Assembly (NCBI GenBank): GCA_031551875.1
Contig: JAVBNA010000030.1
Location: forward strand, 1 to 64,000
DNA: 64,000 nt
From: JAVBNA01 sp031551875
GTDB taxonomy: Bacteria > Bacillota > Clostridia > Oscillospirales > Acutalibacteraceae
Reading direction: 5' to 3'
Shown here in pieces: positions 16,619 to 24,725 of the stretch (position 1 is the stretch's first letter; each line of letters starts with the position of its first letter). The notes beneath the pieces are model-generated. The model did not search any database and was not told where the DNA came from. It was given only the letters and a program-made list of their open reading frames with translations. Made by a program: the position numbers and the translations under genes.

Positions 16619-17509
16619 TTATTTCCGAAGTCCCGGGTCTTCGGGGATATTCTCGGGCGGCTCGAGCAGAAGCTCTGGCTTGCGCAGCAGCTTTTTAAAC
16701 TGCCGAATCGCGCTGGCGTAATAATAACCGTCGCAGATGCGTTCGTCCACGGTAAATTTGAGGCTGACCACCCGAACACTGCCGATGCTGCCATCATCCA
16801 GGGTCTTAATTATGGTTTTCTTCTTCCCAAGCGCCATGAAAAGCGAGCAGGTTCCGAATTCATACAGGTGATGATAGACCGAATCAATCCCGGTGGAGCC
16901 CATGTCGGTCAGAACGATGCTGCAATGGAAGGGGCTGACCTCGTTGATGGCCTTGGGCATGATGCCGAGGTGATCCATGTTGCGGAAGAGCCAAACCGCA
17001 AATTTCATCAGGAAGCCGGGCAGGCTTCCGACAATTTTCGCCGCCGTGTCAGTCGAATTCTCTTCTCCCCTTTTGCTCTCTGCAATCCCCGCTGAAAGCT
17101 TTTCCCAGATGTCATACAGTGTGTCGTCCGGTTCGAAATATGTTTTGACCGAGGTTTCCGCCCCCTCGACCGTCATCTCCTTTTTGACCGACATCACCAT
17201 GGACAGATCATTGCGGGCATAAATCTTACGGCCGGAAACAAACCGGTTGACGCCCGGCCAGAGAGCGAGCATACGTGTAACGGCGGCTACAAGCACATGA
17301 AACAGCGATAAATCGTTCATTTCGGTTTCTTTGCGCAGTCTGCGCACAAATTTTTCGAGCCCAGCAATCTCGATGATCTCCTCAAACTGAATCTGGCTGT
17401 CAAGCCGTGAGCGCATCACATGAGGGATGAGCGGGAAAAACAGGTCAAGGCTTCTCACCTTCCACCCGTCATATCGGTCTCCGAACTTCCTTTTGCGAAT
17501 TTGGTTCAA
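16619..17509 (-). CDS. Stand-alone CAT/E2-fold acyltransferase-like protein without the catalytic His
   Basis: About 296 residues resembling the catalytic domain of 2-oxoacid dehydrogenase E2 and chloramphenicol acetyltransferase (RSRLDSQIQFEEIIEI, VAAVTRMLALWPGVNRFVSG, FHCSIVLTDMGSTG). The family motif HRxxDG appears as DERICDG, so the catalytic His is replaced by Glu256. No lipoyl domain is present. It may be a non-catalytic binding protein or use a different chemistry. A TTG at 17509 placed after GGGGAAGGATTTCAT is preferred; an ATG at 17557 would leave a leader of only ~8 bases and has no ribosome site. Confidence 0.65.
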   Translation of the reverse strand: MNQIRKRKFGDRYDGWKVRSLDLFFPLIPHVMRSRLDSQIQFEEIIEIAGLEKFVRRLRKETEMNDLSLFHVLVAAVTRMLALWPGVNRFVSGRKIYARNDLSMVMSVKKEMTVEGAETSVKTYFEPDDTLYDIWEKLSAGIAESKRGEENSTDTAAKIVGSLPGFLMKFAVWLFRNMDHLGIMPKAINEVSPFHCSIVLTDMGSTGIDSVYHHLYEFGTCSLFMALGKKKTIIKTLDDGSIGSVRVVSLKFTVDERICDGYYYASAIRQFKKLLRKPELLLEPPENIPEDPGLRK

Positions 17510-17571
17510 ATGAAATCCTTCCCCTCTGCTTTGATGAATTTCTGTATCGTACCGCATAAAACACAGAACAT

Positions 17572-17600
17572 ATTATATACACATTTAAGGCGATTTTCAA
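17572..17600 (-). promoter_or_regulatory. Promoter of the acyltransferase-fold gene
   Basis: Minus strand TTGAAA, 17 bases, TATAAT. Confidence 0.75.
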
Positions 17601-17651
17601 TAGGATTTGCAAATATATTCGTCTCATGCAAAAAGAGCATGGCACGGGATT

Positions 17652-17811
17652 TATAGTCGAACCACTTGAAATACAAGTTGCCTTATTGGTCTGTTTTCCG
17701 TTTTGTATCGTTGTCCTCCTTGGCAGGCGTCAGCCTGCCGGCGTCGTCCGTCTCGCAAAACAAAAAACACCCTCAAAAATCCTGCCTCGTCTTTCAAGTG
17801 GTTCGACTATA
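17652..17811. repeat. MITE-like element with 20-bp perfect terminal inverted repeats
   Basis: The ends TATAGTCGAACCACTTGAAA and its exact complement enclose 120 bases without a plausible gene. The interior carries a GGCAGGCGTCAGCCTGCC palindrome. It fills most of the 399-base gap between the acyltransferase-fold gene and the next gene. No transposase or second copy is in the window. Confidence 0.6.
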
Positions 17812-17908
17812 CTTTTGTTTATGGCAGACGAAAAAGATCTATTGTGCTTTTGGGCGTCAGATTTTAAACCCGCACAGATTTATTAGGAAAATTCTATCAA
17901 TCAAATTA

Positions 17909-18523
17909 TTAGTTGAATTCAAACGGAACAGAGACCAGTTTGTTGATTTCATTTATAATGGTTTCCGTTCCAAAAATAACAAATAAATTTTGGTCAGAAA
18001 AACTTGTGTAAAAATACTGATCAGAATCATTGGACGTAAGTAACGCGTTAATTTCTCTGACAACTTGAAAATCAAACCAATCATCTTGGTATTTTAACGG
18101 AAAATCATAATTTTTGCCGTCATAAGTAAACGATACACCTACTGTATGTTGATCGTGATTTGCATAGCTGGAAATATTTGATATTTCAAAAATCCCTTTT
18201 GTTATTCGGGCAAAACTTTTTATGATTCGGGTATATGTATCATCATCTTCGACACATTCAGTATCAAAACAGTAAATACTGTCGGATGAAGTCAACCATT
18301 CCCCATCTACTTCACGCTCACCGCCCAGTGAATAAAGCAATAAATTATAGGGATCAGATTCAACCTCTTCACGGCCCCACTCATAGCAAATCCAGTCAAC
18401 AAATCCATCAAAATTGGGCTTAATTCCCAGGCCGTCTAAAATACTGAGTTGTTCTTCAATTCTTACTTTTGGATTCCTGCTATCATTCTTCCTATTTTTA
18501 TTGAAAAAGTTAAAAAAACTCAT
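17909..18523 (-). CDS. Unrecognised AT-rich protein
   Basis: 204 residues, MSFFNFFNKNRKNDS onward, acidic, no signal peptide or membrane segment. It contains LDGLGIKPNFDGFVDWICYEW and a C-terminal FVIFGTETIINEINKLV. Composition is far more AT-rich than the backbone. The compact single-domain acidic form is like many immunity-type proteins, but there is no toxin gene beside it and no firm family match. It lies just outside the left end of the mobile element. Confidence 0.6.
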   Translation of the reverse strand: MSFFNFFNKNRKNDSRNPKVRIEEQLSILDGLGIKPNFDGFVDWICYEWGREEVESDPYNLLLYSLGGEREVDGEWLTSSDSIYCFDTECVEDDDTYTRIIKSFARITKGIFEISNISSYANHDQHTVGVSFTYDGKNYDFPLKYQDDWFDFQVVREINALLTSNDSDQYFYTSFSDQNLFVIFGTETIINEINKLVSVPFEFN

Positions 18524-18566
18524 TGACTGTCTCCCATTAATTATTCACGTCGGCTTTATTATAATA

Positions 18567-18610
18567 AACACCTGCCGTAAAAGCAATCGCAGCTTTTTTC
18601 GGCAGGTGTT
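18567..18610 (-). terminator. Hairpin, probably the displaced terminator of tRNA-Gly
   Basis: AACACCTGCCG/CGGCAGGTGTT stem enclosing AAAGC/GCTTT. It lies 5 bases outside attL, so before insertion it would have directly followed the tRNA-Gly 3' end now found at 44604. The T-tract after it on the minus strand is short. Confidence 0.55.
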
Positions 18611-18614
18611 GACA

Positions 18615-18646
18615 ATGGAGCGGATGACGAGACTCGAACTCGCCAC
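18615..18646. other. attL: duplicated tRNA-Gly 3' segment
   Basis: The 32 bases equal 44603-44634 and cover the T-arm, acceptor strand and CCA end of tRNA-Gly. The rest of the tRNA is absent here, as expected for the distal attachment site created by integration. Confidence 0.88.
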
Positions 18647-18723
18647 TTATCCCAGATTTCATGCTTTTTAAGTGATTCATACAGCATTTTGACAGCTTAT
18701 CTCATCATTTTCACTCTATCAAG

Positions 18724-18752
18724 TAGACATAATAAGTCTTTTTTGATATAAT
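18724..18752 (+). promoter_or_regulatory. Promoter of the integrase
   Basis: TAGACA, 17 bases, TATAAT with an upstream TG (extended -10), 29 bases before the start codon, itself preceded by GAAGGAGG. Confidence 0.65.
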
Positions 18753-18781
18753 AACAAATTGGAAATGAAGGAGGTAAAAGT

Positions 18782-19810
18782 ATGTCCAAAAAGCGTTCTG
18801 ATGGTAGGTTTCAAAAATCCGTTACTATTATAGACTCAGGTTTGAAAAAAAGAAAGTACTTTTATGGCAGATCGAAAAGAGAAATAAATCAAAAAATCTA
18901 TCATTATAAAGAATCGGAATCCATTGGAAAATCATTTGAGCAAATTTCAGAAGAATGGGAAACCGAATGTTTTCCAGCATTGGCTTTAGGTACTATTAAG
19001 ACATATCGACCAGCGTTACGTCGAGCAAAGGAACATTTTGGTTCTATGCCAATTCGTTCAATAAAAGCTCAGCAGATATATTCATTTATTCTCAGCTTTG
19101 CAAATTCCGGGGTAGCTAAAAAAACTGTGATAACTCAAAAAATTGTAGTAAATCTAATATTTAGATATGCACTGATAAGAAATGAAATTGAAAATAATCC
19201 CGTCAATGGAATTCCAATTCCTAAAAATCTAATAAAAACATCCCGAAAGTTACCAACCGCAGGTGAAATGGAAATAGTATCCAAGAGTATAAATCAACCT
19301 TTTGGATTGTTTTTCTTTCTTATTTTATATACTGGTTTAAGACGTGGAGAAGCTCTCGCACTGAAATATGAAGATATAGATAAAGAAAACAATATGATTA
19401 ATGTCTCAAAATCAATTTATCATGATGGGAATACGCCCATTTTAAAAAAGCCGAAAACTGAGAATGCGTATCGTAAAATTATTTTACTTGATTGTCTTAA
19501 AAATATTTTGCCAGACAAGAAAACAGGAATCATATTTTCAAACGCTCAGAATAAATGGTTAACAAGCAGTCAATATAACCAGCTTATTAAGTCCTATTGC
19601 CAGAAAACCGGATTGAAAATTACGGCTCATCAACTTAGGCATGCTTATGCAACTATTCTATACGAAGCAGGCATTCCAGATAAAGACGCTCAAGATTTGC
19701 TTGGTCATGCTCAAATATCTACCACAAGAGATATTTATACTCATATCTCTGAACGACAGAAACGTGAAACAGCAAAAAAACTAAATGCATTCACAAATGA
19801 CAGCTTTTAG
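18782..19810 (+). CDS. int: Tyrosine recombinase, element integrase
   Basis: 342 residues. An N-terminal AP2-like arm-binding region (KKRSDGRFQKSVTII), a SAM-like core-binding domain (about 55-150), then the catalytic domain with Arg in YTGLRRGEAL, Lys in KKPKTENAYRKI, HQLRH, LGHAQ and the nucleophile Tyr in RDIYTHIS. All catalytic residues are present. It lies beside attL and reads into the element, so it is the likely enzyme for integration and excision at tRNA-Gly. Confidence 0.95.
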   Translation: MSKKRSDGRFQKSVTIIDSGLKKRKYFYGRSKREINQKIYHYKESESIGKSFEQISEEWETECFPALALGTIKTYRPALRRAKEHFGSMPIRSIKAQQIYSFILSFANSGVAKKTVITQKIVVNLIFRYALIRNEIENNPVNGIPIPKNLIKTSRKLPTAGEMEIVSKSINQPFGLFFFLILYTGLRRGEALALKYEDIDKENNMINVSKSIYHDGNTPILKKPKTENAYRKIILLDCLKNILPDKKTGIIFSNAQNKWLTSSQYNQLIKSYCQKTGLKITAHQLRHAYATILYEAGIPDKDAQDLLGHAQISTTRDIYTHISERQKRETAKKLNAFTNDSF

Positions 19811-19823
19811 ACAGCTTTTTATA

Positions 19824-19852
19824 CCTTGTCTTATAAAAAGACAAGGCTTTTT
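19824..19852 (+). terminator. Terminator of the integrase
   Basis: CCTTGTCTT/AAGACAAGG stem followed by CTTTTTC, 13 bases after the stop. Confidence 0.85.
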
Positions 19853-19866
19853 CATGCAAAGCATCG

Positions 19867-19889
19867 CTTTATCCCATTATGGTATAAAG
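19867..19889. repeat. Palindrome copy 1 (CCCAT-n-ATGG core)
   Basis: CTTTATCCCAT paired with ATGGTATAAAG. First of five related palindromes confined to the element; the arm reads CTTTAT here where others read CTTTTTC or CTTTGTC, each with matching change on the other side. Confidence 0.7.
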
Positions 19890-19899
19890 TTGCGCAACC

Positions 19900-19938
19900 A
19901 GAGCGCCCCTCATCCGTAAAACGATAGGGGCGCTCTTT
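19900..19938. terminator. GC-rich hairpin between int and the DUF5348 gene
   Basis: AGAGCGCCCCT/AGGGGCGCTCT stem with a 15-base loop, followed by TTT; probably a terminator insulating the downstream genes. Confidence 0.6.
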
Positions 19939-19997
19939 CATATAGAATTACGAAAACGCAGCACACACATGCTGACAACTAAATGGGGGAACTGAAA

Positions 19998-20219
19998 ATG
20001 ACCATGAAACAAGGCGCATTGGTTTACGACAGCGAAAACGATAGATATGACATTCGATTTGATCTGTCCGATTACTACGGTGGGCTTCATTGTGGTGAAT
20101 GTTTTGACGTGTTCGTCAAAGGGATATGGACACCCACCCGAATTGAAAAGGGAACAGACTGGTTTCTGGTGGCGATTCGCACTGCCTCCTTGGACGGTCT
20201 GCGCGTTAGGATCTCCTGA
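19998..20219 (+). CDS. DUF5348 small element protein
   Basis: 73 residues with YDSENDRYDIRFDLSDYYGGLHCGECFDV and a C-terminal TASLDGLRVRIS, the pattern of DUF5348 proteins common on clostridial integrative elements next to parA/parB-like genes. The start at 19998 follows GGGGGAACTGAAA. Function unknown. Confidence 0.75.
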   Translation: MTMKQGALVYDSENDRYDIRFDLSDYYGGLHCGECFDVFVKGIWTPTRIEKGTDWFLVAIRTASLDGLRVRIS

Positions 20220-20232
20220 TAAAAAACATATC

Positions 20233-20259
20233 AACCTTTTCCCATCGTGGGAAAAGGTT
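20233..20259. repeat. Palindrome copy 2, upstream of parA
   Basis: AACCTTTTCCCA and TGGGAAAAGGTT flank a 3-base centre. It ends 90 bases before the parA start. Confidence 0.75.
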
Positions 20260-20349
20260 CTCGGTCAAGAAATATATGGTCATAAACATCTTAAATCACA
20301 AAAACGCAAGCGCTTTATGCGCTGCTACTTTGAAGGAGGATTTTTCATT

Positions 20350-21135
20350 ATGAGCAAGATTATTGGATGTGTCAACCAGAAGGGCGGCGTTGGAAAAACA
20401 GTAACCACGGTAAACCTCGGCATTGGCCTGGCCCGTCAGGGCTACCGTGTCCTGCTCGTTGACCTCGATCCACAGGCCAGCCTTTCCATTTGCTTAGGGC
20501 TAGCCGAACCGGATGAACTGCCCGTTACCATTAGCGACGTATTTCACGCCCTCATTCACAATGAACCGCTTCCCGATCGGTCGACGCTATTCCACTCCAC
20601 CGAAAGCGTTGACTTCATTCCTTCGAGTATCCAGCTGGCCGGAATGGAACTCGCCCTGGGTACCGTCATGAGCCGCGAACGCAAGCTCAAACGATACCTT
20701 GATACGCTGTCGGAAGAGTATGACTATATTATTATAGATTGCGCCCCTTCGCTTTCCATGCTCACCGTCAATGCTATGGTCGCTTCCCACAGTGTCATCA
20801 TTCCGGTTCAGGCAAGCTATTTGTCGGCCAAGGGAATGCAGCAGCTCTTTTCTTCCTTAATCAGTGTCAGAGAAGAACTCAACCCGGAGCTGACCGTTGA
20901 CGGGATTCTGTTCACGATGGTTGACCGACGCGGCAATCATTACAAACAGATGATGGAAACGGTACGCAGCGCTTACGATGAAAACATCCGTGTCTTTGAA
21001 AGTGTCATCCCCGCATCGGTCAAAACCGCCGAATCCACTGCCTTTGGTCAGAGCATCTTCACGTTTGATAAGCGGGGAAAGGTTGCCCTGGCCTACGACG
21101 AACTGGTAAAGGAGGTCTTGCAGGGTGGCAAATAA
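20350..21135 (+). CDS. parA: ParA-family partition ATPase
   Basis: 261 residues with a deviant Walker A (KGGVGKTVTT), VDLDPQASLS as the Walker A' Asp motif and IIIDCAPSLSM as Walker B. With ParB it would move or stabilise the excised circular element. The ATG at 20350 follows GAAGGAGGATTTTTCATT; the open frame further upstream is not ParA-like. The stop overlaps the parB start by 11 bases. Confidence 0.95.
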   Translation: MSKIIGCVNQKGGVGKTVTTVNLGIGLARQGYRVLLVDLDPQASLSICLGLAEPDELPVTISDVFHALIHNEPLPDRSTLFHSTESVDFIPSSIQLAGMELALGTVMSRERKLKRYLDTLSEEYDYIIIDCAPSLSMLTVNAMVASHSVIIPVQASYLSAKGMQQLFSSLISVREELNPELTVDGILFTMVDRRGNHYKQMMETVRSAYDENIRVFESVIPASVKTAESTAFGQSIFTFDKRGKVALAYDELVKEVLQGGK

Positions 21136-22021
21136 TGTAATCAACCTCGGCAAGAATCCCGTCGCCAGCTTTTTCAAATCAACCGACAGCTCACTGACTA
21201 AGAAAGAGACCACCCTTCCCATTGATCAGCTGGTGGAGTTTGCATCGCATCCCTTCAAATCCTATGACGCTGAAAAGACCGCTCAAATGATAGAGAGCAT
21301 CAAAACCCACGGCATCCTGACCCCGGTCATTGTCCGTCCATACCATGGACGCTATGAAATCATTGCCGGTCATAATCGTACCCGCTGCGCAAAGCTGGCG
21401 GGCCTCACCGAAGTCCCGGTGTCTATCGCTCAAGTTGATGATGACACCGCTACTCTCATGATGATTGAAACCAATTTCATGCAACGTGAAACGATTCTTC
21501 CCAGCGAACGGGCCTACGCCTACAAAATGCAGGTTGAAGCTCTTACACGTCAGGGAACACGCACGGATCTCACTTTTTCCCATGATGGGAAAAAGTGGAA
21601 CAGCTATGAAGAGGTCGCAAAAAGCAACGATACCTCCCGGAATCAAATCCACCGCTATTTACGTCTTACTTTCCTGATTCCCGAACTTTTGGAAATGGTC
21701 GATGACAGCAGTCTTTCCCTGGTCTTTGGCGTCGATCTCTCCTACCTCAACTCCGTACATCAAAGCATGATTTTTTCTCTTATCCAGGAAGGTAACAAGC
21801 TGACCGCCCCAAAACTCACAACGCTTAAAGTACACGCAAAGGATGGAAAATTGACAACAGACATCATTGAAACCGTCATGACAAATGAAACATCTAAGCG
21901 GCCCACACATTGTAAAATTTCATATGACGCTATTGAGCGCTTTCACATTCCGGAAGATGAAGTTGAGGATACGGTTGTGAGGGCGCTCGAAAAATATTTT
22001 GCCTTTGACATAGGAGGGTAA
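21125..22021 (+). CDS. parB: ParB-family DNA-binding protein
   Basis: 298 residues from a GTG start. ParB/sulfiredoxin-like domain with TPVIVRPYHGRYEIIAGHNRTRCAKLAGL, then a conserved ETNFMQRE segment and a helix-turn-helix (YEEVAKSNDTSRNQIHRYLRL). In known ParB proteins the GHNRR-type patch binds CTP. Its own coding sequence contains one copy of the palindrome family (21571-21597), which could be its binding site. Confidence 0.93.
   Translation: MANNVINLGKNPVASFFKSTDSSLTKKETTLPIDQLVEFASHPFKSYDAEKTAQMIESIKTHGILTPVIVRPYHGRYEIIAGHNRTRCAKLAGLTEVPVSIAQVDDDTATLMMIETNFMQRETILPSERAYAYKMQVEALTRQGTRTDLTFSHDGKKWNSYEEVAKSNDTSRNQIHRYLRLTFLIPELLEMVDDSSLSLVFGVDLSYLNSVHQSMIFSLIQEGNKLTAPKLTTLKVHAKDGKLTTDIIETVMTNETSKRPTHCKISYDAIERFHIPEDEVEDTVVRALEKYFAFDIGG
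21571..21597. repeat. Palindrome copy 3, inside parB
   Basis: A perfect odd palindrome, CACTTTTTCCCAT-G-ATGGGAAAAAGTG split at the central G. It encodes part of a variable stretch between the ParB domain and the helix-turn-helix, so it appears to be kept in a coding region. Confidence 0.8.
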
Positions 22022-22024
22022 CCT

Positions 22025-22129
22025 TTGAATATCATCGTAAACGACGAAATCCAACTCCTGACTTGGATCGGCATTTATATTATTTTGGTCTTATCAATTG
22101 TATTGCTAATAAAAGTGTGGCAGCAATGA
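22025..22129 (+). pseudogene. 5' remnant of a gene after parB, possibly an acetyltransferase
   Basis: A TTG start behind the strong site GGAGGGTAACC opens a 34-codon frame. The first ~14 residues (MNIIVNDEIQLLTW) look like the start of a GNAT acetyltransferase; the rest reads antisense through the AT-rich gene at 22080-22682. The original gene was probably cut by insertion of that AT-rich segment. The GNAT idea rests on few residues. Confidence 0.4.
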
Positions 22130-22682
22130 TAAAACTTATTGAAAGGTCTATAACGGTTGCATATTGAGAATTTATAAATTTGTTATAAGACACAGCAAAA
22201 TAGATTACAGCAAAAAATTCAAAAACACATAATGTGCGGGTTACCCACAGCCTAATAATATATCTTTTGGCACCATTTTCTAAGTAACTCCATCTGCTTT
22301 CTATTCTTTGATTAGGATAACCCAACACCTTGCGATAGTAATTATAGTTAATATTTATAGCTTGTTTGAACTTATTAAACTCAATCGTTTGCTTCTCTCC
22401 ATAGTGCTTCGCAGTGTTAAATAGAATAATTAGTTCAGGGGAAACAAACGTGTAATTGCTTTGGATAACCTTATCGATACTTTCAAATAGCTTCGCATTA
22501 TCATCCTCACACTCATAAAAGATTATCTTATGAAGCGGAGCAAAGACCTTAAAGAGAATGTCAGTGTTAATATCTTTTTGGGTAAGCCTTTTTGTCGTAA
22601 GATTATGTATGAATATCGCTTGTAGCACAGCCACAACAGCCGTTAATATCATCGGCAGATATTGAAACCAATTATAATCCAT
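22080..22682 (-). CDS. Unrecognised membrane protein, AT-rich cargo
   Basis: 200 residues: one N-terminal membrane segment (MILTAVVAVLQAIFIHNL), a soluble helical middle of ~120 residues, and two C-terminal membrane segments (FEFFAVIYFAVSY and DLSISFIIAATLLLAIQLI). Start at 22682, 8 bases after GGAG. Opposite strand and very AT-rich compared with the genes on both sides, so a later insertion. No family recognised; the layout (membrane-anchored helical sensor) is compatible with a defence or stress effector but that is conjecture. Confidence 0.6.
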   Translation of the reverse strand: MDYNWFQYLPMILTAVVAVLQAIFIHNLTTKRLTQKDINTDILFKVFAPLHKIIFYECEDDNAKLFESIDKVIQSNYTFVSPELIILFNTAKHYGEKQTIEFNKFKQAININYNYYRKVLGYPNQRIESRWSYLENGAKRYIIRLWVTRTLCVFEFFAVIYFAVSYNKFINSQYATVIDLSISFIIAATLLLAIQLIRPK

Positions 22683-22764
22683 TACGTCAACTCCATTCAG
22701 CAACATTCTACATCTGAATGACAAAGAAAGTCAACCATATCAAATTATGAAAGGATTGTTCTCC

Positions 22765-23058
22765 ATGAACCAAAACATTCAACTCGGTAAGCTCTCCGAA
22801 ATGTCCGTGGGCGACGACGGCACCCGGTTCACCGTCCCGGCCACTGGCGACATCACCGACGCACTCCGCGCCCTGGGCCTCTATAGCCCCACCCTTCACG
22901 CCGTCAAAGTTGACGGTGAAGTATTCGTTTCCCTGTCAGCCATGGTTCCATCCCCAAACGTTGTTTTAGAAGCCTCCAAGCGGTTTGACCTTCTGGAAGA
23001 GGTCGCCAGTGCCCGCGAAGACGAAGCCCGCGCTTTCCTCCTTTGTGAAAAGGGGTGA
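22765..23058 (+). CDS. Small element protein of unknown function
   Basis: 97 residues starting MNQNIQLGKLSEMSVGDDGT after AAAGGATTGTTCTCC. Hydrophilic, with VPATGDITDALRALGLYSPTLHAVKVDGEVFVSLSAM in the centre. It directly precedes the ArdC-like gene, as similar small proteins do on clostridial elements. Confidence 0.65.
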   Translation: MNQNIQLGKLSEMSVGDDGTRFTVPATGDITDALRALGLYSPTLHAVKVDGEVFVSLSAMVPSPNVVLEASKRFDLLEEVASAREDEARAFLLCEKG

Positions 23059-23062
23059 CGGC

Positions 23063-24322
23063 ATGGCTGCAAATTCAAATCGTGAAATCCCCTATGAACA
23101 GTGGCGGGCGGGGAAACAGGAAAAGCTGGACAATGCCTTTAAGCAGCTGGAACAGGGTGTCCTGAATGTATTCACAAGCGAACAGTACGCCGATTACCTG
23201 TCCACCATGTCCAAGTTTCACAATTACTCCTATAACAATTCCATCATGATTTTCGCGCAAAAATCTGATGCGTCCTTGGTCGCCGGGTACAACAAATGGC
23301 AGAACGAATTTGACCGGCATGTCAAAAAGGGAGAGACAGCCATTCAGATTTTTGCCCCCTACCAAAAGAAGGTGGAGGTAGAATCGGGGGTTCTCGACCC
23401 CAAAACCAAACAACCGGTCATGGATCCCGCAACCGGCCAGCCCAAAACCCAAAAGACCCAGGTGGAGCACACGTTTTTTAAGCTCGTTCCCATATTCGAC
23501 ATTTCACAAACAGAGGGAAAACCGCTGCCCACATTAACATCAGAGCTGACCGGCTCGGTCGAAGAATTTCCCGCCGTCATGGACGGCATCAAAGAGCTTG
23601 CCGGTCAGAACGGCTTTACCATTGCGTATGAGGATATTCCCGGCAACACAAAAGGCTATTGCAGCCCATCGGATAACCGAATTGCCATAAATATTGACAT
23701 GAGTGAAGAGCAGACCATGAAAACTGCCATCCATGAGCTTGTCCACTCTCGGCTTCATGTAGGTGACGCCAAAGCCAGCGACCTTACCCGTGAAACGGCG
23801 GAGATTCAGGCCGAAAGCGTCGCCTTTGTCGTGAGTAAACATTTTGGCCTCGACACTGGCGACTATTCTTTTCCCTATGTTGCCAATTGGAGTAGTGGCC
23901 GGGACATTACGGAGCTGCGGGATTCACTGACCGTCATCCAAAAGGAATCCAGCCAGATCATCACCGGTATCGAAAAACATCTATCACAGTCCCAGGCGCA
24001 AAAAGAAGAACTTTCTCAGGCATCCAGCTTTCCAGTTAACAACTTTTCTATCTATCAGCTCAAGCATAATGAAATCACAAGAGATCTTCGTTTTACATCC
24101 CTCAACCAGCTGCGCACCGCTGGCCTTCCGATAGTCCGTGCCAACTACGATCTTGTATACACTGCGCCGCTTTCGGCACATGAAACGCTGGACAGTATTT
24201 ATACAAAGTTTAATATCAATCACCCGGCGGATTTTACCGGGCATTCCCTTTCGGTTTCGGACGTCGTAACCATCTTTATTGCCTCCATATACATTTTGAA
24301 AGGACATTTAAACTATGTGTAA
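23063..24322 (+). CDS. ArdC-like protein with zinc peptidase and YodL-like domains
   Basis: 419 residues. The N-terminal ArdC/LtrC-type ssDNA-binding domain has FTSEQYADYLSTMSKFHNYSYNNSIMIFAQ; a zinc peptidase motif HELVHSR is near residue 228 (ImmA/IrrE-like); and a C-terminal YodL-like segment runs from YQLKHNEITRDLRFTSLNQL to SLSVSDVV. ArdC-type proteins protect incoming DNA from host restriction during transfer. After SVSDVV the sequence becomes an unrelated hydrophobic tail, so the final part of the YodL domain seems replaced or frameshifted. Confidence 0.82.
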   Translation: MAANSNREIPYEQWRAGKQEKLDNAFKQLEQGVLNVFTSEQYADYLSTMSKFHNYSYNNSIMIFAQKSDASLVAGYNKWQNEFDRHVKKGETAIQIFAPYQKKVEVESGVLDPKTKQPVMDPATGQPKTQKTQVEHTFFKLVPIFDISQTEGKPLPTLTSELTGSVEEFPAVMDGIKELAGQNGFTIAYEDIPGNTKGYCSPSDNRIAINIDMSEEQTMKTAIHELVHSRLHVGDAKASDLTRETAEIQAESVAFVVSKHFGLDTGDYSFPYVANWSSGRDITELRDSLTVIQKESSQIITGIEKHLSQSQAQKEELSQASSFPVNNFSIYQLKHNEITRDLRFTSLNQLRTAGLPIVRANYDLVYTAPLSAHETLDSIYTKFNINHPADFTGHSLSVSDVVTIFIASIYILKGHLNYV

Positions 24323-24725
24323 TCGGTTTATTCCAACGCATAAAAGCGTGCAAATCAACCGCGCCAACTCAGAACGAGATAAACCCGTTTTAACGAACAT
24401 GGAGTTGAAAGACAGCGTTCGCATCGGAAATACGCGGACAGGATTGGGGGCACATTGCCGCTCGCCTCAACTTAACTATATGATTAATCTAACCGGTATG
24501 AGTGTACCACAAATCGTGACGAAATTAAAGTCCTATGGCCTTATCGATGATCATGAGACAGTTTGTCTGATTAAAAAACTTTTTCGTTTGAAAGGATCAA
24601 CAACAATGCGAATTGATATTGATTACGGGGAGTATGGAATCAGTATTTTCAAAAACTATTTTTCCTGTGATACGCAAAGAAAAACAGAAGCCCTTTATTC
24701 GGACTACCGGGGGGATGAAGAATGA
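24315..24725 (+). CDS. Unrecognised small protein
   Basis: 136 codons overlapping the stop of the ArdC-like gene (ATGTGTAA) and the start of the relaxase. No family recognised. An internal ATG at 24606 behind GAAAGGATCAACAACA could give a separate 39-residue peptide (MRIDIDYGEYGISIFKNYF), which looks like the tail of the YodL-like element proteins, so this region may hold a broken end of the upstream gene. Confidence 0.45.
   Translation: MCNRFIPTHKSVQINRANSERDKPVLTNMELKDSVRIGNTRTGLGAHCRSPQLNYMINLTGMSVPQIVTKLKSYGLIDDHETVCLIKKLFRLKGSTTMRIDIDYGEYGISIFKNYFSCDTQRKTEALYSDYRGDEE

Noticed and set aside
17626..17886. Short plus-strand ORFs over the MITE-like repeat
   Set aside because: They read through both terminal repeats and have no start signals; the repeat explains the open frames.
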